Source: Gemmobacter nectariphilus DSM 15620
GTDB taxonomy: Bacteria > Pseudomonadota > Alphaproteobacteria > Rhodobacterales > Rhodobacteraceae
Direction of reading: 5' to 3'
Assembly (NCBI RefSeq): GCF_000429765.1
Contig: NZ_AUCM01000007.1
Coordinates: 124,001-188,000, forward strand
Length of the DNA: 64,000 nt
The translations under genes and the position numbers were made by a program. The notes under the pieces were generated by a model, which saw only the letters and a list, made by a program, of their open reading frames with translations, ran no database searches and was not told the DNA's origin. This document shows, one piece after another, positions 1 to 9,836 of this stretch. Within the stretch, counting starts at the first letter, position 1. The number at the start of each line of letters is the position of its first letter.

Positions 1-984
1 GATCACAAGATGATCCTCGGTGCGCGCGGTCTGACCGGCCTGGCGGATCGCACGGTCAAGCGATGCCAGCAGATCCGTCCAGTCGGCAATCCCGGTGCAG
101 TCCAGGTCGATCCGGTCAAAACGCAGGCAGGCCACCGTGCGCTGTTCCAGCGTGACCGTCCGGTCGTCCGCAACCGCGACCAGCGTCACCGACGCGGGCC
201 CGGCTTCCCCGATGTCACGGCCCTGCGGAATGCCAGGCATGACAATCGTGGCGCGTCCGATATGTTCGGCACGTCGATGGATATGGCCAAGCGCCCAGTA
301 GTCATAGCCATGGGCCTCCAGGTCCGCGAGGCTGCAGGGCGCATAGTTGTCGTGGCCGGGGCTACCATTCAGGCTGGTATGCATCATGCCGATGTTGAAC
401 GCGCCTGCCTTTGGCGCCGGATAGCGCGGCAGCAGCGAGTCCGGGGCATGGGCGTCGCGAAAGCTCAGCCCATGGATGGCAATGCGCTGACCCTCCACGT
501 CCAGTTCCACAGTCGAAGGCCGCCCGCCAAAGAGATGGGCGTTGTCCGGCAATTCCAGCTCGCCAGTCTGGCGCGCAAGGGCATCATGGTTGCCGCGAAT
601 GATGAAGCAGCGGATACCCGCCCCCTTTAATCTCAGCAATTCCTGCTTCAGGAAACGCGGGGTCTTGGTCGAACTATATGCGCCATCCCAAAGATCGCCC
701 GCGATCAGCAGAAATGCGACAGCTTCGTCAATGCACAGGTCCACGATACGGGAAAAGGCGCTGCGCGATGCCACTCCGACCTGATGCGCCAGATCAGGAT
801 CCCGCAGGGCAATTGCCTTCAACGGAGCATCAAGATGAAGATCGGCCGTGTGAATGAAACGAATGCCCAAATGACTTGCCCAAACAGCGTCTGCATCCGC
901 GACTATGGGGCGACCCACGGCCCCCGGCAAGTCTCCATTTGGTTGAATTTGGGGGACGGCCTTTGCGGGTTTCGGGTCTGCCAT
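1..984 (-). CDS. Mre11/SbcD-like metallophosphoesterase (DNA repair exonuclease family), 3' end outside window
   Basis: The minus-strand frame is open from the ATG at 984 to the left edge, giving 328 residues of a longer protein. Calcineurin-like phosphoesterase motifs appear in order: D48-L-H50 (HTADLHLDAP), G96-D97-L-W-D100, G131-N-H133-D134, H202, and G233-H-I-H236. This order and the segment MMHTSLNG followed by GHDNYAPC are typical of SbcD/Mre11-type nucleases, especially the YhaO-like branch, which usually pairs with an SMC-like ATPase (YhaN type). That partner would lie left of the window, so it is inferred only. An in-frame TGA sits just upstream of the ATG. No strong ribosome site is visible, and homologues usually begin close to the HTADLH motif, so the first 38 or so residues may not be translated. 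It seems unrelated to the polysaccharide genes. Confidence 0.85.
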   Translation of the reverse strand, partial: MADPKPAKAVPQIQPNGDLPGAVGRPIVADADAVWASHLGIRFIHTADLHLDAPLKAIALRDPDLAHQVGVASRSAFSRIVDLCIDEAVAFLLIAGDLWDGAYSSTKTPRFLKQELLRLKGAGIRCFIIRGNHDALARQTGELELPDNAHLFGGRPSTVELDVEGQRIAIHGLSFRDAHAPDSLLPRYPAPKAGAFNIGMMHTSLNGSPGHDNYAPCSLADLEAHGYDYWALGHIHRRAEHIGRATIVMPGIPQGRDIGEAGPASVTLVAVADDRTVTLEQRTVACLRFDRIDLDCTGIADWTDLLASLDRAIRQAGQTARTEDHLVI

Positions 985-1205
985 GGAAATCGGCCCGAAG
1001 GATCAGGTTCGCAAGACAGCTGCCGTTGCCATGCCATGGCGCCATCCAACAGTGTCCAGCCTGTCGCATTGGGTTATGTCGCGGAAAAGTTGTGCCAGTC
1101 GCGATCCCGGGTGCAGCTGTGCTGCCCGCCTCAGGGTCGGGGCCCATCATTCGATGGTGAGCCCCGGGTCTGAGAGCTTCAAGCCCCGAAGTGACGGGGG
1201 TCATG

Positions 1206-1425
1206 ATGAGCAACCCTTTCTGGCAGACCGACGAGGAAATGGAGCGGTTCATCCGAAGCCCCATGGCAAGTCCCGCACATACGATCGACGCGTGTTGAGC
1301 GGCACGTCACAGGGTCAGAAAACCGCCCGGGGGACTGCTTTCCCGAAGACGCTCTAGAGCCGCGGCAAGCTGTGGGGTGACAGGCGACGCGCAATGCCTG
1401 TGACGATGATCGCAGGGCAATCAAT
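1206..1425 (+). pseudogene. Remnant of an IS5-family transposase (N-terminal part, frameshifted)
   Basis: The ATG at 1206 opens a frame reading MSNPFWQTDEEMERF, like the start of IS5-type transposases (MS-x-FWLTDEQMARL). The continuation PHGKSRTYDRRVLSGT lies in another frame (about 1256-1305), and a further piece, KTL[12 protein letters not shown], lies at about 1353-1385. These correspond to the conserved HGKPRVDDRRVLSGI and KTLYNRWKRWGE stretches. The element has lost frame, internal sequence and its 3' half. The surrounding 985-1600 holds no intact gene. The remnant matters for annotation because the plus-strand open frame entering the RTX gene could be started at 1394, inside this remnant. 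The remnant is therefore evidence for the later start at 1601. Confidence 0.6.
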
Positions 1426-1486
1426 CCCCGATATCGGGGGCGGACCACATGGGTCGCGGCGACGAACCCGCCCTGCCATAATTACC

Positions 1487-1516
1487 TTGATTTACCGGAA
1501 GGGCGGAGGAGATAAT
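1487..1516 (+). promoter_or_regulatory. Candidate promoter of the 1601-5476 RTX gene
   Basis: TTGATT (1487-1492) and GATAAT (1511-1516) are separated by 18 bases in a locally AT-rich stretch 85 bases before the start codon. They resemble a sigma-70 -35/-10 pair. Inferred from sequence only. Confidence 0.4.
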
Positions 1517-1600
1517 TCCAACTGCGAAACAAATCTCGCTGATGCATATTTTACAATTACAGATTGCAGCTATGCGAGACATTCAATTTTGGGATGTATC

Positions 1601-4600
1601 ATGGCGACTATTTACGGCACTACGCAGAATGACACGATCTTTGGCTCGTCGCCCAACGACCTTTTTTACGGGGCGGGTGGACAGGACGTTCTGTATGGCG
1701 GCGATGGCAACGACACGCTGTATGGCGGTGACGGCGCGGATACGCTGTATGGCGATGGTGGCAACGACTACCTGGACGGCGATGCAGGTATCAACCTGCT
1801 GTCGGGCGGCGATGGCGATGACACTCTGATCAGTCGGTCCAGTGCCGATACGCTGGACGGCGGGGCGGGGGATGACATAGGCCAACTCGTCCGCACCAGC
1901 GGCTCCAGCGCCTTGACCTTCACCCTGCTGGCACCGGACCTGGTCTCGACTGCCTCGGATGGCACGTCGCTGACCGGGATCGAGCGGCTCTTTGTGGATG
2001 GCACCGGCTTTGGCGACAATGTGACCGGCGGCGATGGCGCGGATGTGCTGTATGGCAATGGTGGGAACGACACGCTGAATGGCGCTGGTGGGAGCGATGA
2101 GTTGTATGGCGGCGCCGGCGAGGACGCGCTGTATGGCGGGGAAGACGCGGATTGGCTTTATGGTCACGATGGCAACGACAGCCTGTATGGGGACGGCGGA
2201 AACGACTACCTGAATGGCGGCAGCGGCGACGACACGCAGTATGGCGGCGATGGCGCGGATGTGGTGTATGGCGATATTGGTAACGATAGCCTGTATGGCG
2301 ATGACGGGAACGATCAGCTGAACGGCGGGTCGGGCAACAACCTGATGTCGGGCGGCGATGGCAATGACGCGCTGATCAGCCGGTCCGACGCCGGTGTTGA
2401 TACGCTCGACGGCGGGGCCGGCGATGACCTTGGTCTTATACAACGCGTCAACGGCTCCAGCGCCTTCACCTTCACCCTGCTGGCATCGGATCAGGTGTCG
2501 ATTGCTTCGGATGGCACCTCGCTGACCGGGATCGAGCGGATCCAGGTGGAGGGCACCGGCTTTGGCGACAATGTGACCGGCGGCGATGGCACGGATACGC
2601 TGTATGGCTATGGTGGAAACGATACGCTGAATGGCGGCGGCGGGAATGATAACCTGATCGGCCACGAGGGTGCGGATGCGCTGGGTGGCGGTGACGGCGC
2701 GGATACGCTGTATGGCGATGTCGGGAACGATAGCCTGTATGGCGATGGTGGGAACGATAGCCTGTTTGGCGGGTCGGGCAACAACCTGCTGTCGGGCGGC
2801 GACGGCAATGACACTCTGGTGAGCGATTACAACGCCGAAGTCGATACGCTGGACGGTGGGGCCGGGGACGACATAGGCCAACTCGTCCGCACCAGCGGCT
2901 CCAGCGCCTTGACCTTCACCTTGCTGGCATCGGACGTGGTATCGACTGCCTCGGATGGCACCTCACTGACCGGGATCGAGCGGATCTATGTGCAGGGCAC
3001 CGGCTTTGGCGACAATGTGACCGGCGGCGATGGCGCGGATACGCAATATGGCGGCGTTGGCAACGACACGCTGAATGGCGGTGGCGGGAACGACTATCTG
3101 GACGGTGGGCCGGGCAACAACCTGCTGTCGGGCGGTGATGGCATTGATACCCTGTTCAGCCAGTCCGTCGACGGGGGCGATACGCTCGACGGTGGGGCCG
3201 GGGACGACATAGGCAATCTATTCCGCTACAATGGTTCCAGCGCCTTGACCTTCACCCTGCTGGCACCAGATCTGGTATCGACCGCCTCGGATGGCACCTC
3301 GCTGACCGGGATTGAGCGGATCTATGTGCAGGGCACCGGCTTCGGCGACAATGTGACAGGCGGCGATGGCACGGATACGCTGTATGGCTATGGTGGAAGC
3401 GATACGCTGAATGGCGGCGGAGGAAGCGACCTCCTGTATGGCGGCGATGGCGACGATACGCTGATCGTCGGCACCTCGGGCAACGACATGGTCTATGGTG
3501 GCGCCGGGGCGGATACGGCCCTGATTGCCGGCGCGCAGACCAGCTATACTGTCACGACCAACGGCGGCGAAACCGTGTGGCTGACCCACAAGACGACCGG
3601 GCGTCAGATTACGCTGAACAGCGTCGAGACGATCACCTTCCTGAATACCGCCCCCGAAACCGGGACCGTGGTGCTGACCGCCTCGAACGAGGACACCCCC
3701 CGGCTGATCACCGAGGCCGAGCTGCTGGCGCTGGCCTCGGATGCCGAGGGCGACACGCTGACGGTCAGCGATCTGGTCGCCAGCTCGGGCACGCTCAGCG
3801 CGGCTGGCCCGGGCAGCTGGACCTTTACCCCCGACGCCGACGGCGACATCGACGTCAGCTTCACCTATGTCATCTCGGACGGTGACGAGACGGTCGCCGG
3901 ATCGGCCAGCCTCGAGCTGCTGGAAACACTGGCGAGCGAAGGCGACGACTGGCTGCGGATCCGTGCCGGCACAACCGTTCTGGACGGGCTGGGCGGGTCG
4001 GATACGCTCGACCTCGGGCGTGCAGGCGCTACGGGTGCGGCTGTCGATCTGGATATGGGCCTGGGGTTTTCGAACCTGACCGGGATATTCCAGCTTCAGA
4101 ATTTCGAGAACCTGCAGGGTTCGATCGGGAATGACGCCCTGTTCGGTGATGCTGGCAACAATACGTTCTATGCCACCGAGGGCGCGGATACGATCGACGG
4201 GCGCGGCGGCTCGGATACCATTGACCTTTCTGCCGTGACGACCGGGGTCGTGGTCGATCTGGCCGGCGGAACCGCCAGCTTTGGAACCAGCCTCAGCACG
4301 CTTCTTGCGATCGAGAACGTGAAGTCAGGCAGTGGCAACGATACCGTTTTCAGCGCGGCAAGCGACAACCGGATCGAGACCGGCGATGGCGATGACATCA
4401 TCGCCTATACCGACGGCAGCCTTGCGGCGGATGACAGCATCGATGGCGGCGCGGGGTCGGATACGATCTCGTTCGACGGCACGTCGGGCACGCTGGTGCT
4501 GGGCGCCGATGTGACCGGGGTCGAGGTCGTCAGCATCTCGGGCGGCGACGATGTCGGGATCGATGCATCGGCAACGCGCGAGGCGCTGACCATCCTGGGC

Positions 4601-5476
4601 GGCACCGGGGCCAACACGCTGACCGGCACGGCGCTTGCCGACAGCCTGAATGGCGGCGACGGCGATGACACGCTGATCGGCGGCGCGGGCGACGATACGC
4701 TGGATGGCGGCGCGGGCCATGACACCGCCGATTACAGCGGTGCCACCGGCGCCGTGCTGGTCAACCTGCAGCTGGGCACGGCCTTTGGCATCGATATCGG
4801 CAACGACACGCTGCTGAACATCGAGGCGGTGATCGGCGGCACCGGCAATGACACGCTGGACGGCGCCTCGGGCCGTGACCGTCTCTTTGGTCTGGATGGC
4901 GACGACGTGCTTTACGGCGGGTCGTGGGGCGATCTGCTGAATGGCGGGGCGGGGGCCGATACGCTGTATGGTGGCAACGGCAACGACAAGCTGGATGGTC
5001 GCAATGGCAATGACCTGCTGGATGGTGGGTTCGGGACCGATACGCTGTATGGCGGCAACGGGGCCGACACGCTGGACGGCGGCGGCGGCAATGACCTGCT
5101 GGATGGGGGCGCGGGCAATGATGTGCTGTTCGGTGGCGACGGCAGCGACACGCTGGATGGCGGCCTGGGCCGGGATACGCTGACCGGCGGTGCGGGGGCC
5201 GATACCTTCGTGCTGAACGTGCCGGCCGGAAGCTATGGCGGGCAGCCGCGGATGGTCATCACCGACTTCGAACAGGGCATCGACCAGATCGACCTGTCGG
5301 CGCTGGCGCTGAGCTTTGTCGGAACTGCGGCCTTCTCGGCCACCGGAGCAGCCGAACTGCGCTATGTGACCGGCAACGACCGGCTGGTCGTCGACTTCGA
5401 CGGTGACGGCTCGGTGGACTATCGCATCCAGCTGTCTTCGGGCGTCGAGATCCTGGCGAGCGATCTGATCTTGTAA
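1601..5476 (+). CDS. Large RTX (haemolysin-type calcium-binding repeat) surface or secreted protein
   Basis: A 1291-residue protein dominated by glycine-aspartate nonapeptides ([10 protein letters not shown] type) that bind calcium and form parallel beta-rolls. RTX tracts at the N-terminus alternate with four near-identical 40-residue blocks ([20 protein letters not shown], then TSLTGIERL, then [11 protein letters not shown]). A cadherin-like or tandem-95-type segment follows at about residues 685-770 ([20 protein letters not shown]), then more RTX tracts and a serralysin-like C-terminus ([25 protein letters not shown]). There is no N-terminal signal peptide, as expected for type I secretion with a C-terminal signal; no secretion ATPase is in the window. 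I chose ATG 1601 because the upstream open frame is non-RTX and overlaps an IS remnant. Probable adhesin or matrix protein; target unknown. Confidence 0.88.
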   Translation: MATIYGTTQNDTIFGSSPNDLFYGAGGQDVLYGGDGNDTLYGGDGADTLYGDGGNDYLDGDAGINLLSGGDGDDTLISRSSADTLDGGAGDDIGQLVRTSGSSALTFTLLAPDLVSTASDGTSLTGIERLFVDGTGFGDNVTGGDGADVLYGNGGNDTLNGAGGSDELYGGAGEDALYGGEDADWLYGHDGNDSLYGDGGNDYLNGGSGDDTQYGGDGADVVYGDIGNDSLYGDDGNDQLNGGSGNNLMSGGDGNDALISRSDAGVDTLDGGAGDDLGLIQRVNGSSAFTFTLLASDQVSIASDGTSLTGIERIQVEGTGFGDNVTGGDGTDTLYGYGGNDTLNGGGGNDNLIGHEGADALGGGDGADTLYGDVGNDSLYGDGGNDSLFGGSGNNLLSGGDGNDTLVSDYNAEVDTLDGGAGDDIGQLVRTSGSSALTFTLLASDVVSTASDGTSLTGIERIYVQGTGFGDNVTGGDGADTQYGGVGNDTLNGGGGNDYLDGGPGNNLLSGGDGIDTLFSQSVDGGDTLDGGAGDDIGNLFRYNGSSALTFTLLAPDLVSTASDGTSLTGIERIYVQGTGFGDNVTGGDGTDTLYGYGGSDTLNGGGGSDLLYGGDGDDTLIVGTSGNDMVYGGAGADTALIAGAQTSYTVTTNGGETVWLTHKTTGRQITLNSVETITFLNTAPETGTVVLTASNEDTPRLITEAELLALASDAEGDTLTVSDLVASSGTLSAAGPGSWTFTPDADGDIDVSFTYVISDGDETVAGSASLELLETLASEGDDWLRIRAGTTVLDGLGGSDTLDLGRAGATGAAVDLDMGLGFSNLTGIFQLQNFENLQGSIGNDALFGDAGNNTFYATEGADTIDGRGGSDTIDLSAVTTGVVVDLAGGTASFGTSLSTLLAIENVKSGSGNDTVFSAASDNRIETGDGDDIIAYTDGSLAADDSIDGGAGSDTISFDGTSGTLVLGADVTGVEVVSISGGDDVGIDASATREALTILGGTGANTLTGTALADSLNGGDGDDTLIGGAGDDTLDGGAGHDTADYSGATGAVLVNLQLGTAFGIDIGNDTLLNIEAVIGGTGNDTLDGASGRDRLFGLDGDDVLYGGSWGDLLNGGAGADTLYGGNGNDKLDGRNGNDLLDGGFGTDTLYGGNGADTLDGGGGNDLLDGGAGNDVLFGGDGSDTLDGGLGRDTLTGGAGADTFVLNVPAGSYGGQPRMVITDFEQGIDQIDLSALALSFVGTAAFSATGAAELRYVTGNDRLVVDFDGDGSVDYRIQLSSGVEILASDLIL
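1901..3370 (+). repeat. Four direct repeats of a non-RTX block inside the RTX gene
   Basis: A segment of about 135 bases encoding [10 protein letters not shown]...LTGIER...[11 protein letters not shown] recurs starting near 1901, 2453, 2897 and 3233, each time flanked by calcium-binding nonapeptide tracts of different length. The copies differ by only a few bases, pointing to recent tandem duplication or gene conversion. Confidence 0.8.
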
Positions 5477-5517
5477 CAGCGCGGCGGGCGGCCCAGGCCG
5501 CCCCCTGCCAGACGATC

Positions 5518-5548
5518 AGGGCCGGTGCGATCCCCCCGCACCGGCCCT
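5518..5548. terminator. Bidirectional hairpin terminator between convergent genes
   Basis: A perfect 12-bp stem, AGGGCCGGTGCG (5518-5529) pairing with CGCACCGGCCCT (5537-5548), with a 7-base loop. It lies between the RTX stop at 5476 and the kdsB stop at 5579, so it can serve both strands. There is only a short T-rich tail. Confidence 0.75.
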
Positions 5549-5578
5549 GTTGCTGTCTGCCCCCGGTCTGTCTGCCGG

Positions 5579-6382
5579 TCAGTCCTGCCCGGTGCGGGCC
5601 AGATAGCTTTCGATCAGCGGCACGTCCGAAGGGTTGTTCAGCTCCCAGAACACGGCACCCGGCGCCGTCACCTCGACCACGCGCACCGGATGGCCGTTTT
5701 CCAGAAAGCGCAGCTGTTCAAGGCCCTCCAGGGTTTCCAGCGGCCCCGGCTCCCAGCTGCGATAGGCCGCCAGCGCGGCGGGGCGATAGGCATAGACCCC
5801 GACATGGTGGAACACCGGCACCACGCCATCGACCACACCCTTGCCATTGGTGAAGGGCAGCACCTCTTTCGAGAAATACAGCGCATCGCGGTTTGCGCCA
5901 AAGACCACCGTGGTCGCCCCCACCCGGCCGGCGCGGCGGTCGGCCAGCAGGTTGTCCACCACCTCGGCCTCGCAGCGCAGCGCAGGGGTTGCCATGCCGA
6001 TGGCCGGATCGGCGCGCAGCGCGCCAATCAGCGCGGTCACGAAATGCGGCGGGGTCAGCGGGGCATCGCCTTGCAGGTTGACGACGATCTCGGGGGAAAT
6101 CCCGGCCCGCTCGATCGCCTCGGCCACCCGTTCGGTGCCATTGCGGCAGGTGTCCGATGTCAGGATCACATCCGCGCCGATGCGGCGTGCCTCGGCCTCG
6201 ATCCGGGCGTCGTCGGTGGCGACAAAGATCGGGATCTGGCCTTGCGATGCGGCGCGGGCGGCCATCACGCTGCGCTCGATCAGGCTGCGGGGGGTGCCAG
6301 AGGCGCCGCGCAATGTCGCCAGCGGCTTGCCGGGATAGCGCGTGCTGGCATAGCGGGCGGGAATGACGATGCAGGCGTCCAT
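5579..6382 (-). CDS. kdsB: 3-deoxy-manno-octulosonate cytidylyltransferase (CMP-KDO synthetase)
   Basis: Activates KDO with CTP to CMP-KDO, the donor for KDO transferases. The 267-residue product begins MDACIVIPARYASTRYPGKP, the family's nucleotide-binding signature, and keeps VVNLQGDAPL in mid-protein, the LQGD motif of CMP-KDO synthetases. Start: ATG at 6382 is preceded by GGGGA about 7 bases upstream and lies 1 base after the kdsA stop. An ATG at 6409 is possible but lies inside kdsA and adds nine non-conserved residues. It is last in the kdsD-kdsA-kdsB operon and ends at the hairpin 5518-5548. Length is normal for the family. Confidence 0.93.
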   Translation of the reverse strand: MDACIVIPARYASTRYPGKPLATLRGASGTPRSLIERSVMAARAASQGQIPIFVATDDARIEAEARRIGADVILTSDTCRNGTERVAEAIERAGISPEIVVNLQGDAPLTPPHFVTALIGALRADPAIGMATPALRCEAEVVDNLLADRRAGRVGATTVVFGANRDALYFSKEVLPFTNGKGVVDGVVPVFHHVGVYAYRPAALAAYRSWEPGPLETLEGLEQLRFLENGHPVRVVEVTAPGAVFWELNNPSDVPLIESYLARTGQD

Positions 6383-6383
6383 C

Positions 6384-7226
6384 TCAGATCCCCTTGGCCA
6401 GCGCATCAAAGGCGCGCAGACGGGCGATCAGCGCGCCCATTTCCGCCAGCGGGATCATGTTCGGCCCGTCACTGGGGGCGCGGTCCGGATCCTCGTGCGT
6501 TTCGATGAACAGGGCCGAGACGCCAACCGCACAGGCCGCCCGTGCCAGAACCGGGGCGAACTGCCGCTGCCCGCCGGATGCCCCGCCCAGGCCGCCCGGC
6601 TGCTGCACCGAATGGGTGGCGTCGAACACCACCGGCCAGCCGGTTTCGGCCATGGTGGGCAGGCCGCGGAAATCGGTGACCAGGGTGTTATAGCCAAACG
6701 AGGTGCCCCGCTCGCACAGCAGGATCCGCTGGTTGCCGGTCGATTCCACCTTGGCGGCAACATGTTTCATGTCCCAGGGCGCAAGGAACTGGCCCTTCTT
6801 GATGTTGATGGCCAGCCCGGTTTCCCCGGCCGCCAGCAACAGATCGGTCTGCCGGCACAGAAAGGCCGGGATCTGCAGCACATCCACCGCCTGCGCGGCA
6901 ATCGCGCAATGGCCCGGTTCATGCACATCGGTCAGCACCGGCACGCCATATTCGGCGCGGATGTCCGACAGGATCCGCAGCCCCGCCTCCATCCCCAGCC
7001 CGCGGGTGCCCGACAGGCTGGAACGGTTGGCCTTGTCATAGCTGGCCTTGAAGATCACCCGCGTGCCGGTCGGCGCACAGGCCTCCAGCAGGCCCTCGCA
7101 GATCATCCGGGCATGGGCGTGGCTTTCCAGCTGGCAAGGGCCGGAGATCAGCGCGACGGGGGCCTGCCCGCCGATGGCGATATCGCCGATGGTCACGGTT
7201 CGGGGGGGCACGGTTTGCGCGGTCAT
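6384..7226 (-). CDS. kdsA: 3-deoxy-8-phosphooctulonate synthase (KDO-8-P synthase)
   Basis: Condenses arabinose-5-phosphate with phosphoenolpyruvate to KDO-8-phosphate. The 280-residue protein has the KdsA hallmarks: [10 protein letters not shown] near residue 30, [12 protein letters not shown] near 60, [10 protein letters not shown], and [16 protein letters not shown] near the C-terminus. Cys31 in GPC matches the metal-binding cysteine of the metal-dependent class (the E. coli type has Asn there), and the His, Glu and Asp ligands also seem present, so I infer a metallo-KdsA. It follows the kdsD stop by 7 bases and is followed at once by kdsB. No dedicated KDO-8-P phosphatase (kdsC) is visible in the window. 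Confidence 0.94.
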   Translation of the reverse strand: MTAQTVPPRTVTIGDIAIGGQAPVALISGPCQLESHAHARMICEGLLEACAPTGTRVIFKASYDKANRSSLSGTRGLGMEAGLRILSDIRAEYGVPVLTDVHEPGHCAIAAQAVDVLQIPAFLCRQTDLLLAAGETGLAINIKKGQFLAPWDMKHVAAKVESTGNQRILLCERGTSFGYNTLVTDFRGLPTMAETGWPVVFDATHSVQQPGGLGGASGGQRQFAPVLARAACAVGVSALFIETHEDPDRAPSDGPNMIPLAEMGALIARLRAFDALAKGI

Positions 7227-7233
7227 GTCGTCC

Positions 7234-8193
7234 TCACATCACGCCAAGGCGCAGAAGGTCGTGCAGATGCAGGATGCCGACGGGCACCCCGTCCTGACAG
7301 ACGATCAGCACGGTGATCTTGTTGCGGTTCAAAAGCGCCAGCGCCTCGGCCGCCAGCATGTCGGGGGCGGCGGTGACGGGGGCGCGGCTGCAGATCTCGC
7401 CGGCGCGGCGGTCCATCAGCCCGGCCATGTGGCGGCGCAGGTCGCCATCGCTGACAACACCGGCCAGACGGCCATCGGCCCCCACAACGGCGGCAATGCC
7501 GAAGCCCCCGGCGGTCATGGTCAGGATCACCTGCGACATCGGCGCATCCTCGGCCACCAGCGGCAGCCTGTCCGCCCCGTGCATCACCTGACGCACCGGG
7601 GTCAGCTGGGCGCCCAGCTTGCCGCCCGGATGAAAGGCGCGGAATTCCTCGGGGCGGAACCGCCGCGCCTCCATCAGGGCGACGGCCAGCGCATCGCCCA
7701 GGCCCATCATCAGCGTGGTCGAGGTGGTGGGCGCCATGCCGATGGCGCAGGCCTCGGGCAGGTCGGGAATGGTCAGCCGGAAATCGGCGGCCTGCATCAG
7801 CGCGCTGCCCGGATTGCGCGACATGCCGGCCAGCGCAATGCCGAAGCGCGCACAATGGGCCACCATGTCGCGCAATTCCGCCGTCTCGCCGCTGTTCGAC
7901 AGAAGGATGCACAGATCGCCCGGCATCACCATGCCCAGATCGCCATGGCTGGCTTCGGCCGGATGGACAAAGAACGCGGGCGTGCCGGTCGAGGCCAGGG
8001 TCGCGGCAATCTTGCGCGCCACATGCCCCGACTTGCCGATGCCGCCCAGGATCACCCGGCCGGGCAAGGCCAGTATCGCCTCGACACAGGGGCCAAGATC
8101 GGCCGGCAGCGCGGCGGCCAGCGCCAGCAGCGCCTCGCCCTCGGTCCGCAGCACGCGGGCGGCGGTGATGCTGTGGTCGTTCGATGCGCTCAA
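7234..8193 (-). CDS. kdsD: Arabinose-5-phosphate isomerase (KpsF/KdsD type)
   Basis: Converts ribulose-5-phosphate to arabinose-5-phosphate, the first committed step to KDO. The 319-residue product has an N-terminal SIS sugar-isomerase domain ([30 protein letters not shown]) and a C-terminal CBS pair (about residues 190-319), the usual KpsF/KdsD layout. The minus-strand frame stays open upstream, but that extension runs antisense through the divergent gene at 8333. I take the TTG at 8193, preceded by AAGGGGGA at good spacing; the first residues ([14 protein letters not shown]) then fit the family. First gene of the kdsD-kdsA-kdsB operon; the 139 bases to 8333 form a divergent promoter region. 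Confidence 0.9.
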   Translation of the reverse strand: MSASNDHSITAARVLRTEGEALLALAAALPADLGPCVEAILALPGRVILGGIGKSGHVARKIAATLASTGTPAFFVHPAEASHGDLGMVMPGDLCILLSNSGETAELRDMVAHCARFGIALAGMSRNPGSALMQAADFRLTIPDLPEACAIGMAPTTSTTLMMGLGDALAVALMEARRFRPEEFRAFHPGGKLGAQLTPVRQVMHGADRLPLVAEDAPMSQVILTMTAGGFGIAAVVGADGRLAGVVSDGDLRRHMAGLMDRRAGEICSRAPVTAAPDMLAAEALALLNRNKITVLIVCQDGVPVGILHLHDLLRLGVM

Positions 8194-8332
8194 GCCCGAT
8201 CCCCCTTGCAGGTTGCCCTTACATAAGCCTGCCGCCGCCCCGGCGCCATGGCTTTCCCGCCCCGCGCAGGGTGCTGGAACGCCCCCGGCCAAAGCGGTAG
8301 AAGAACGGCAGGGACCACAAGGGAGACAACCG

Positions 8333-9043
8333 ATGATCCTTGGCCATATCGGCGCCCGCAAGGGATCGAAGGGCGTTCCGGGCAAGAACTTCCGCATGCT
8401 CTGCGGCAAGCCGCTGATCGACTGGTCGCTCGACCAGCTGCTGGCCAATCCGCGCGTGGGCGCGGTGGTGGTCTCGACGGATGATCCGCAGATCTATGAC
8501 CATGCGGTGACCAAGGGCGCGCTGAAGATCGGGTTGCGCCCGGCGGACCTGGCGACCGATGCGGCGCCGAAATGGGGCGTGTGGCAACATGCGCTGGCGG
8601 CCGGAGAGGCGGTGGCAGGCCAGCCGGTGAGCGCCTTTCTGGATCTTGACTGCACATCGCCCCTGCGGCTGCCCGAGGATATCGACGGCGCGCTTGACCT
8701 GTTCTTTGCCGAACGCCCCGACATGGTGATGAGCGTGTGCGAGGCGCGCAAGAACCCCTATTTCAACCTGGTGGAACTGAACGATCAGGGCGGGCTGAAA
8801 GTGTCCAAGGAACTGCCCGGCGGCGTCTGGTCGCGCCAGGCCGCGCCCAAGGTCTGGGAACATGCGGCCTCGACCTATGTGGTCGATCCCGATTACCTGC
8901 GCCGGGCCAAGACCATCTACGAGGGGCGGGTGATCCCCTTTGAAATGCCGCCCGAACGCTGTGTCGACATCGACACGCCCTTCGATTTCCGGCTGGTGGA
9001 ATGGATGATGGCCGAGCGCCTGAAAGGAGAACATCATGGCTGA
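8333..9043 (+). CDS. CMP-nonulosonic acid (acylneuraminate-type) cytidylyltransferase
   Basis: Predicted to activate a nine-carbon sugar acid (sialic, legionaminic or similar) with CTP. The 236-residue protein carries the family signature near its start (IGARKGSKGVPGKNFR), the substrate-loop segment FLDLDCTSPLRLPEDIDGAL and a C-terminal CVDIDTPFDF, as in NeuA, PseF and LegF/PtmB. The ATG at 8333 has GGGAGA upstream. The following SDR gene starts inside its last codons (8-base overlap), so the two are translationally coupled. NeuC and NeuB homologues on the other strand (13.5-17.5 kb) give it a substrate. Whether the sugar is Neu5Ac or a legionaminic acid cannot be decided from sequence; the PtmA-like neighbour favours the latter. 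Confidence 0.88.
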   Translation: MILGHIGARKGSKGVPGKNFRMLCGKPLIDWSLDQLLANPRVGAVVVSTDDPQIYDHAVTKGALKIGLRPADLATDAAPKWGVWQHALAAGEAVAGQPVSAFLDLDCTSPLRLPEDIDGALDLFFAERPDMVMSVCEARKNPYFNLVELNDQGGLKVSKELPGGVWSRQAAPKVWEHAASTYVVDPDYLRRAKTIYEGRVIPFEMPPERCVDIDTPFDFRLVEWMMAERLKGEHHG

Positions 9044-9836
9044 CCCCGTATCCGACCTGTCGGGCCGCACGATCTTCATTACCGGATCGGGGGGGGTGCT
9101 GGGGTCGACCTATGTGCGGCGGATGCTGGCTGCGGGGGCCCGGGTGATCGGATCGGATCTGCCGGGCGCGCGGGCCGAGGCCTTGCAGGCCGCGCATGAG
9201 GGCAATCCGAATTTCCGCTTCTACGATCTGGACGTGTCCGACGAAGATCAGGTGACGGGCATCTTCGCCCGCATCCTGGCCGATGGCTGGCAGCCCAATG
9301 TGGTCTTGAACAATGCCGCGATCACCGGCGAGTTGCTGATGGGCGCGGGCAAGCCGTTTCCGGATTTTGCCGATATCTCGGTCAGCGACTGGGAACGCAC
9401 CATGCGCACCAACCTGACCGCGCCCTTCATGGTGGCGCGGCAGATGGACCGCGACATCGTCGGCAAATGGCCGTGCACGCTGATCAACGTGGCATCCATG
9501 TATGCGCTGAACGGGGCGCATCACAAAATCTATGACGGGATGCCGTTCAAGAATTTCTCGGCCTATGGGGTCAGCAAGGCGGGGATTCACGGGCTGACGG
9601 TCTGGCTGGCGGGCTATTGGGCGGCGCGGGGGGCGACGGTCAACACGATCGCGCCGGGGGCGGTGTTCAATAACCATTCCGAGGAATTCCAGCGCCGGGT
9701 GGGCGAACTCATCATGGCGGGCCGGATGGCGAAACCCGATGAAATCGCCGATGCCATGCTGTTCCTGTCCAGCCCCGCCGCCGGCTACATGACCGGCCAG
9801 CTGATCAACGTGGATGGCGGTTTCTCGGCATGGTGA
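9036..9836 (+). CDS. SDR-family oxidoreductase, PtmA-like
   Basis: A 266-residue short-chain dehydrogenase: Rossmann motif ITGSGGVLGSTYV near residue 15, NNAA near 95, catalytic Y-x3-K in AYGVSKAGIHG near 175, and PGAVFNNHS. The C-terminal AGYMTGQLINVDGGFSAW is typical of classical SDRs. It begins within the end of the cytidylyltransferase gene, with AAAGGAGA just upstream, and is overlapped by the next gene. SDRs in this position beside CMP-nonulosonate synthetases are often PtmA-like proteins linked to legionaminic acid supply; that assignment rests on neighbourhood and general similarity, and the substrate is unknown. Confidence 0.8.
   Translation: MADPVSDLSGRTIFITGSGGVLGSTYVRRMLAAGARVIGSDLPGARAEALQAAHEGNPNFRFYDLDVSDEDQVTGIFARILADGWQPNVVLNNAAITGELLMGAGKPFPDFADISVSDWERTMRTNLTAPFMVARQMDRDIVGKWPCTLINVASMYALNGAHHKIYDGMPFKNFSAYGVSKAGIHGLTVWLAGYWAARGATVNTIAPGAVFNNHSEEFQRRVGELIMAGRMAKPDEIADAMLFLSSPAAGYMTGQLINVDGGFSAW

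Noticed and set aside
1394-1600. ATG 1394 as the start of the RTX protein
   Set aside because: The 69 added residues are unlike RTX N-termini and overlap the IS5 remnant; ATG 1601 gives [15 protein letters not shown], a typical start.
1583-2881. A minus-strand frame of over 400 codons opposite the first RTX gene
   Set aside because: Its periodic Ile/Ala/Val sequence is the mirror of the glycine-aspartate RTX repeats and is not a protein family.
1660-5200. CRISPR-like regular repeats
   Set aside because: The repeats are in-frame nonapeptide codons of an RTX protein with no constant spacer length and no cas genes.
8194-8448. N-terminal extension of KdsD to 8448
   Set aside because: The extension is antisense to the conserved cytidylyltransferase gene beginning at 8333 and contains no KdsD sequence; TTG 8193 has a good ribosome site.
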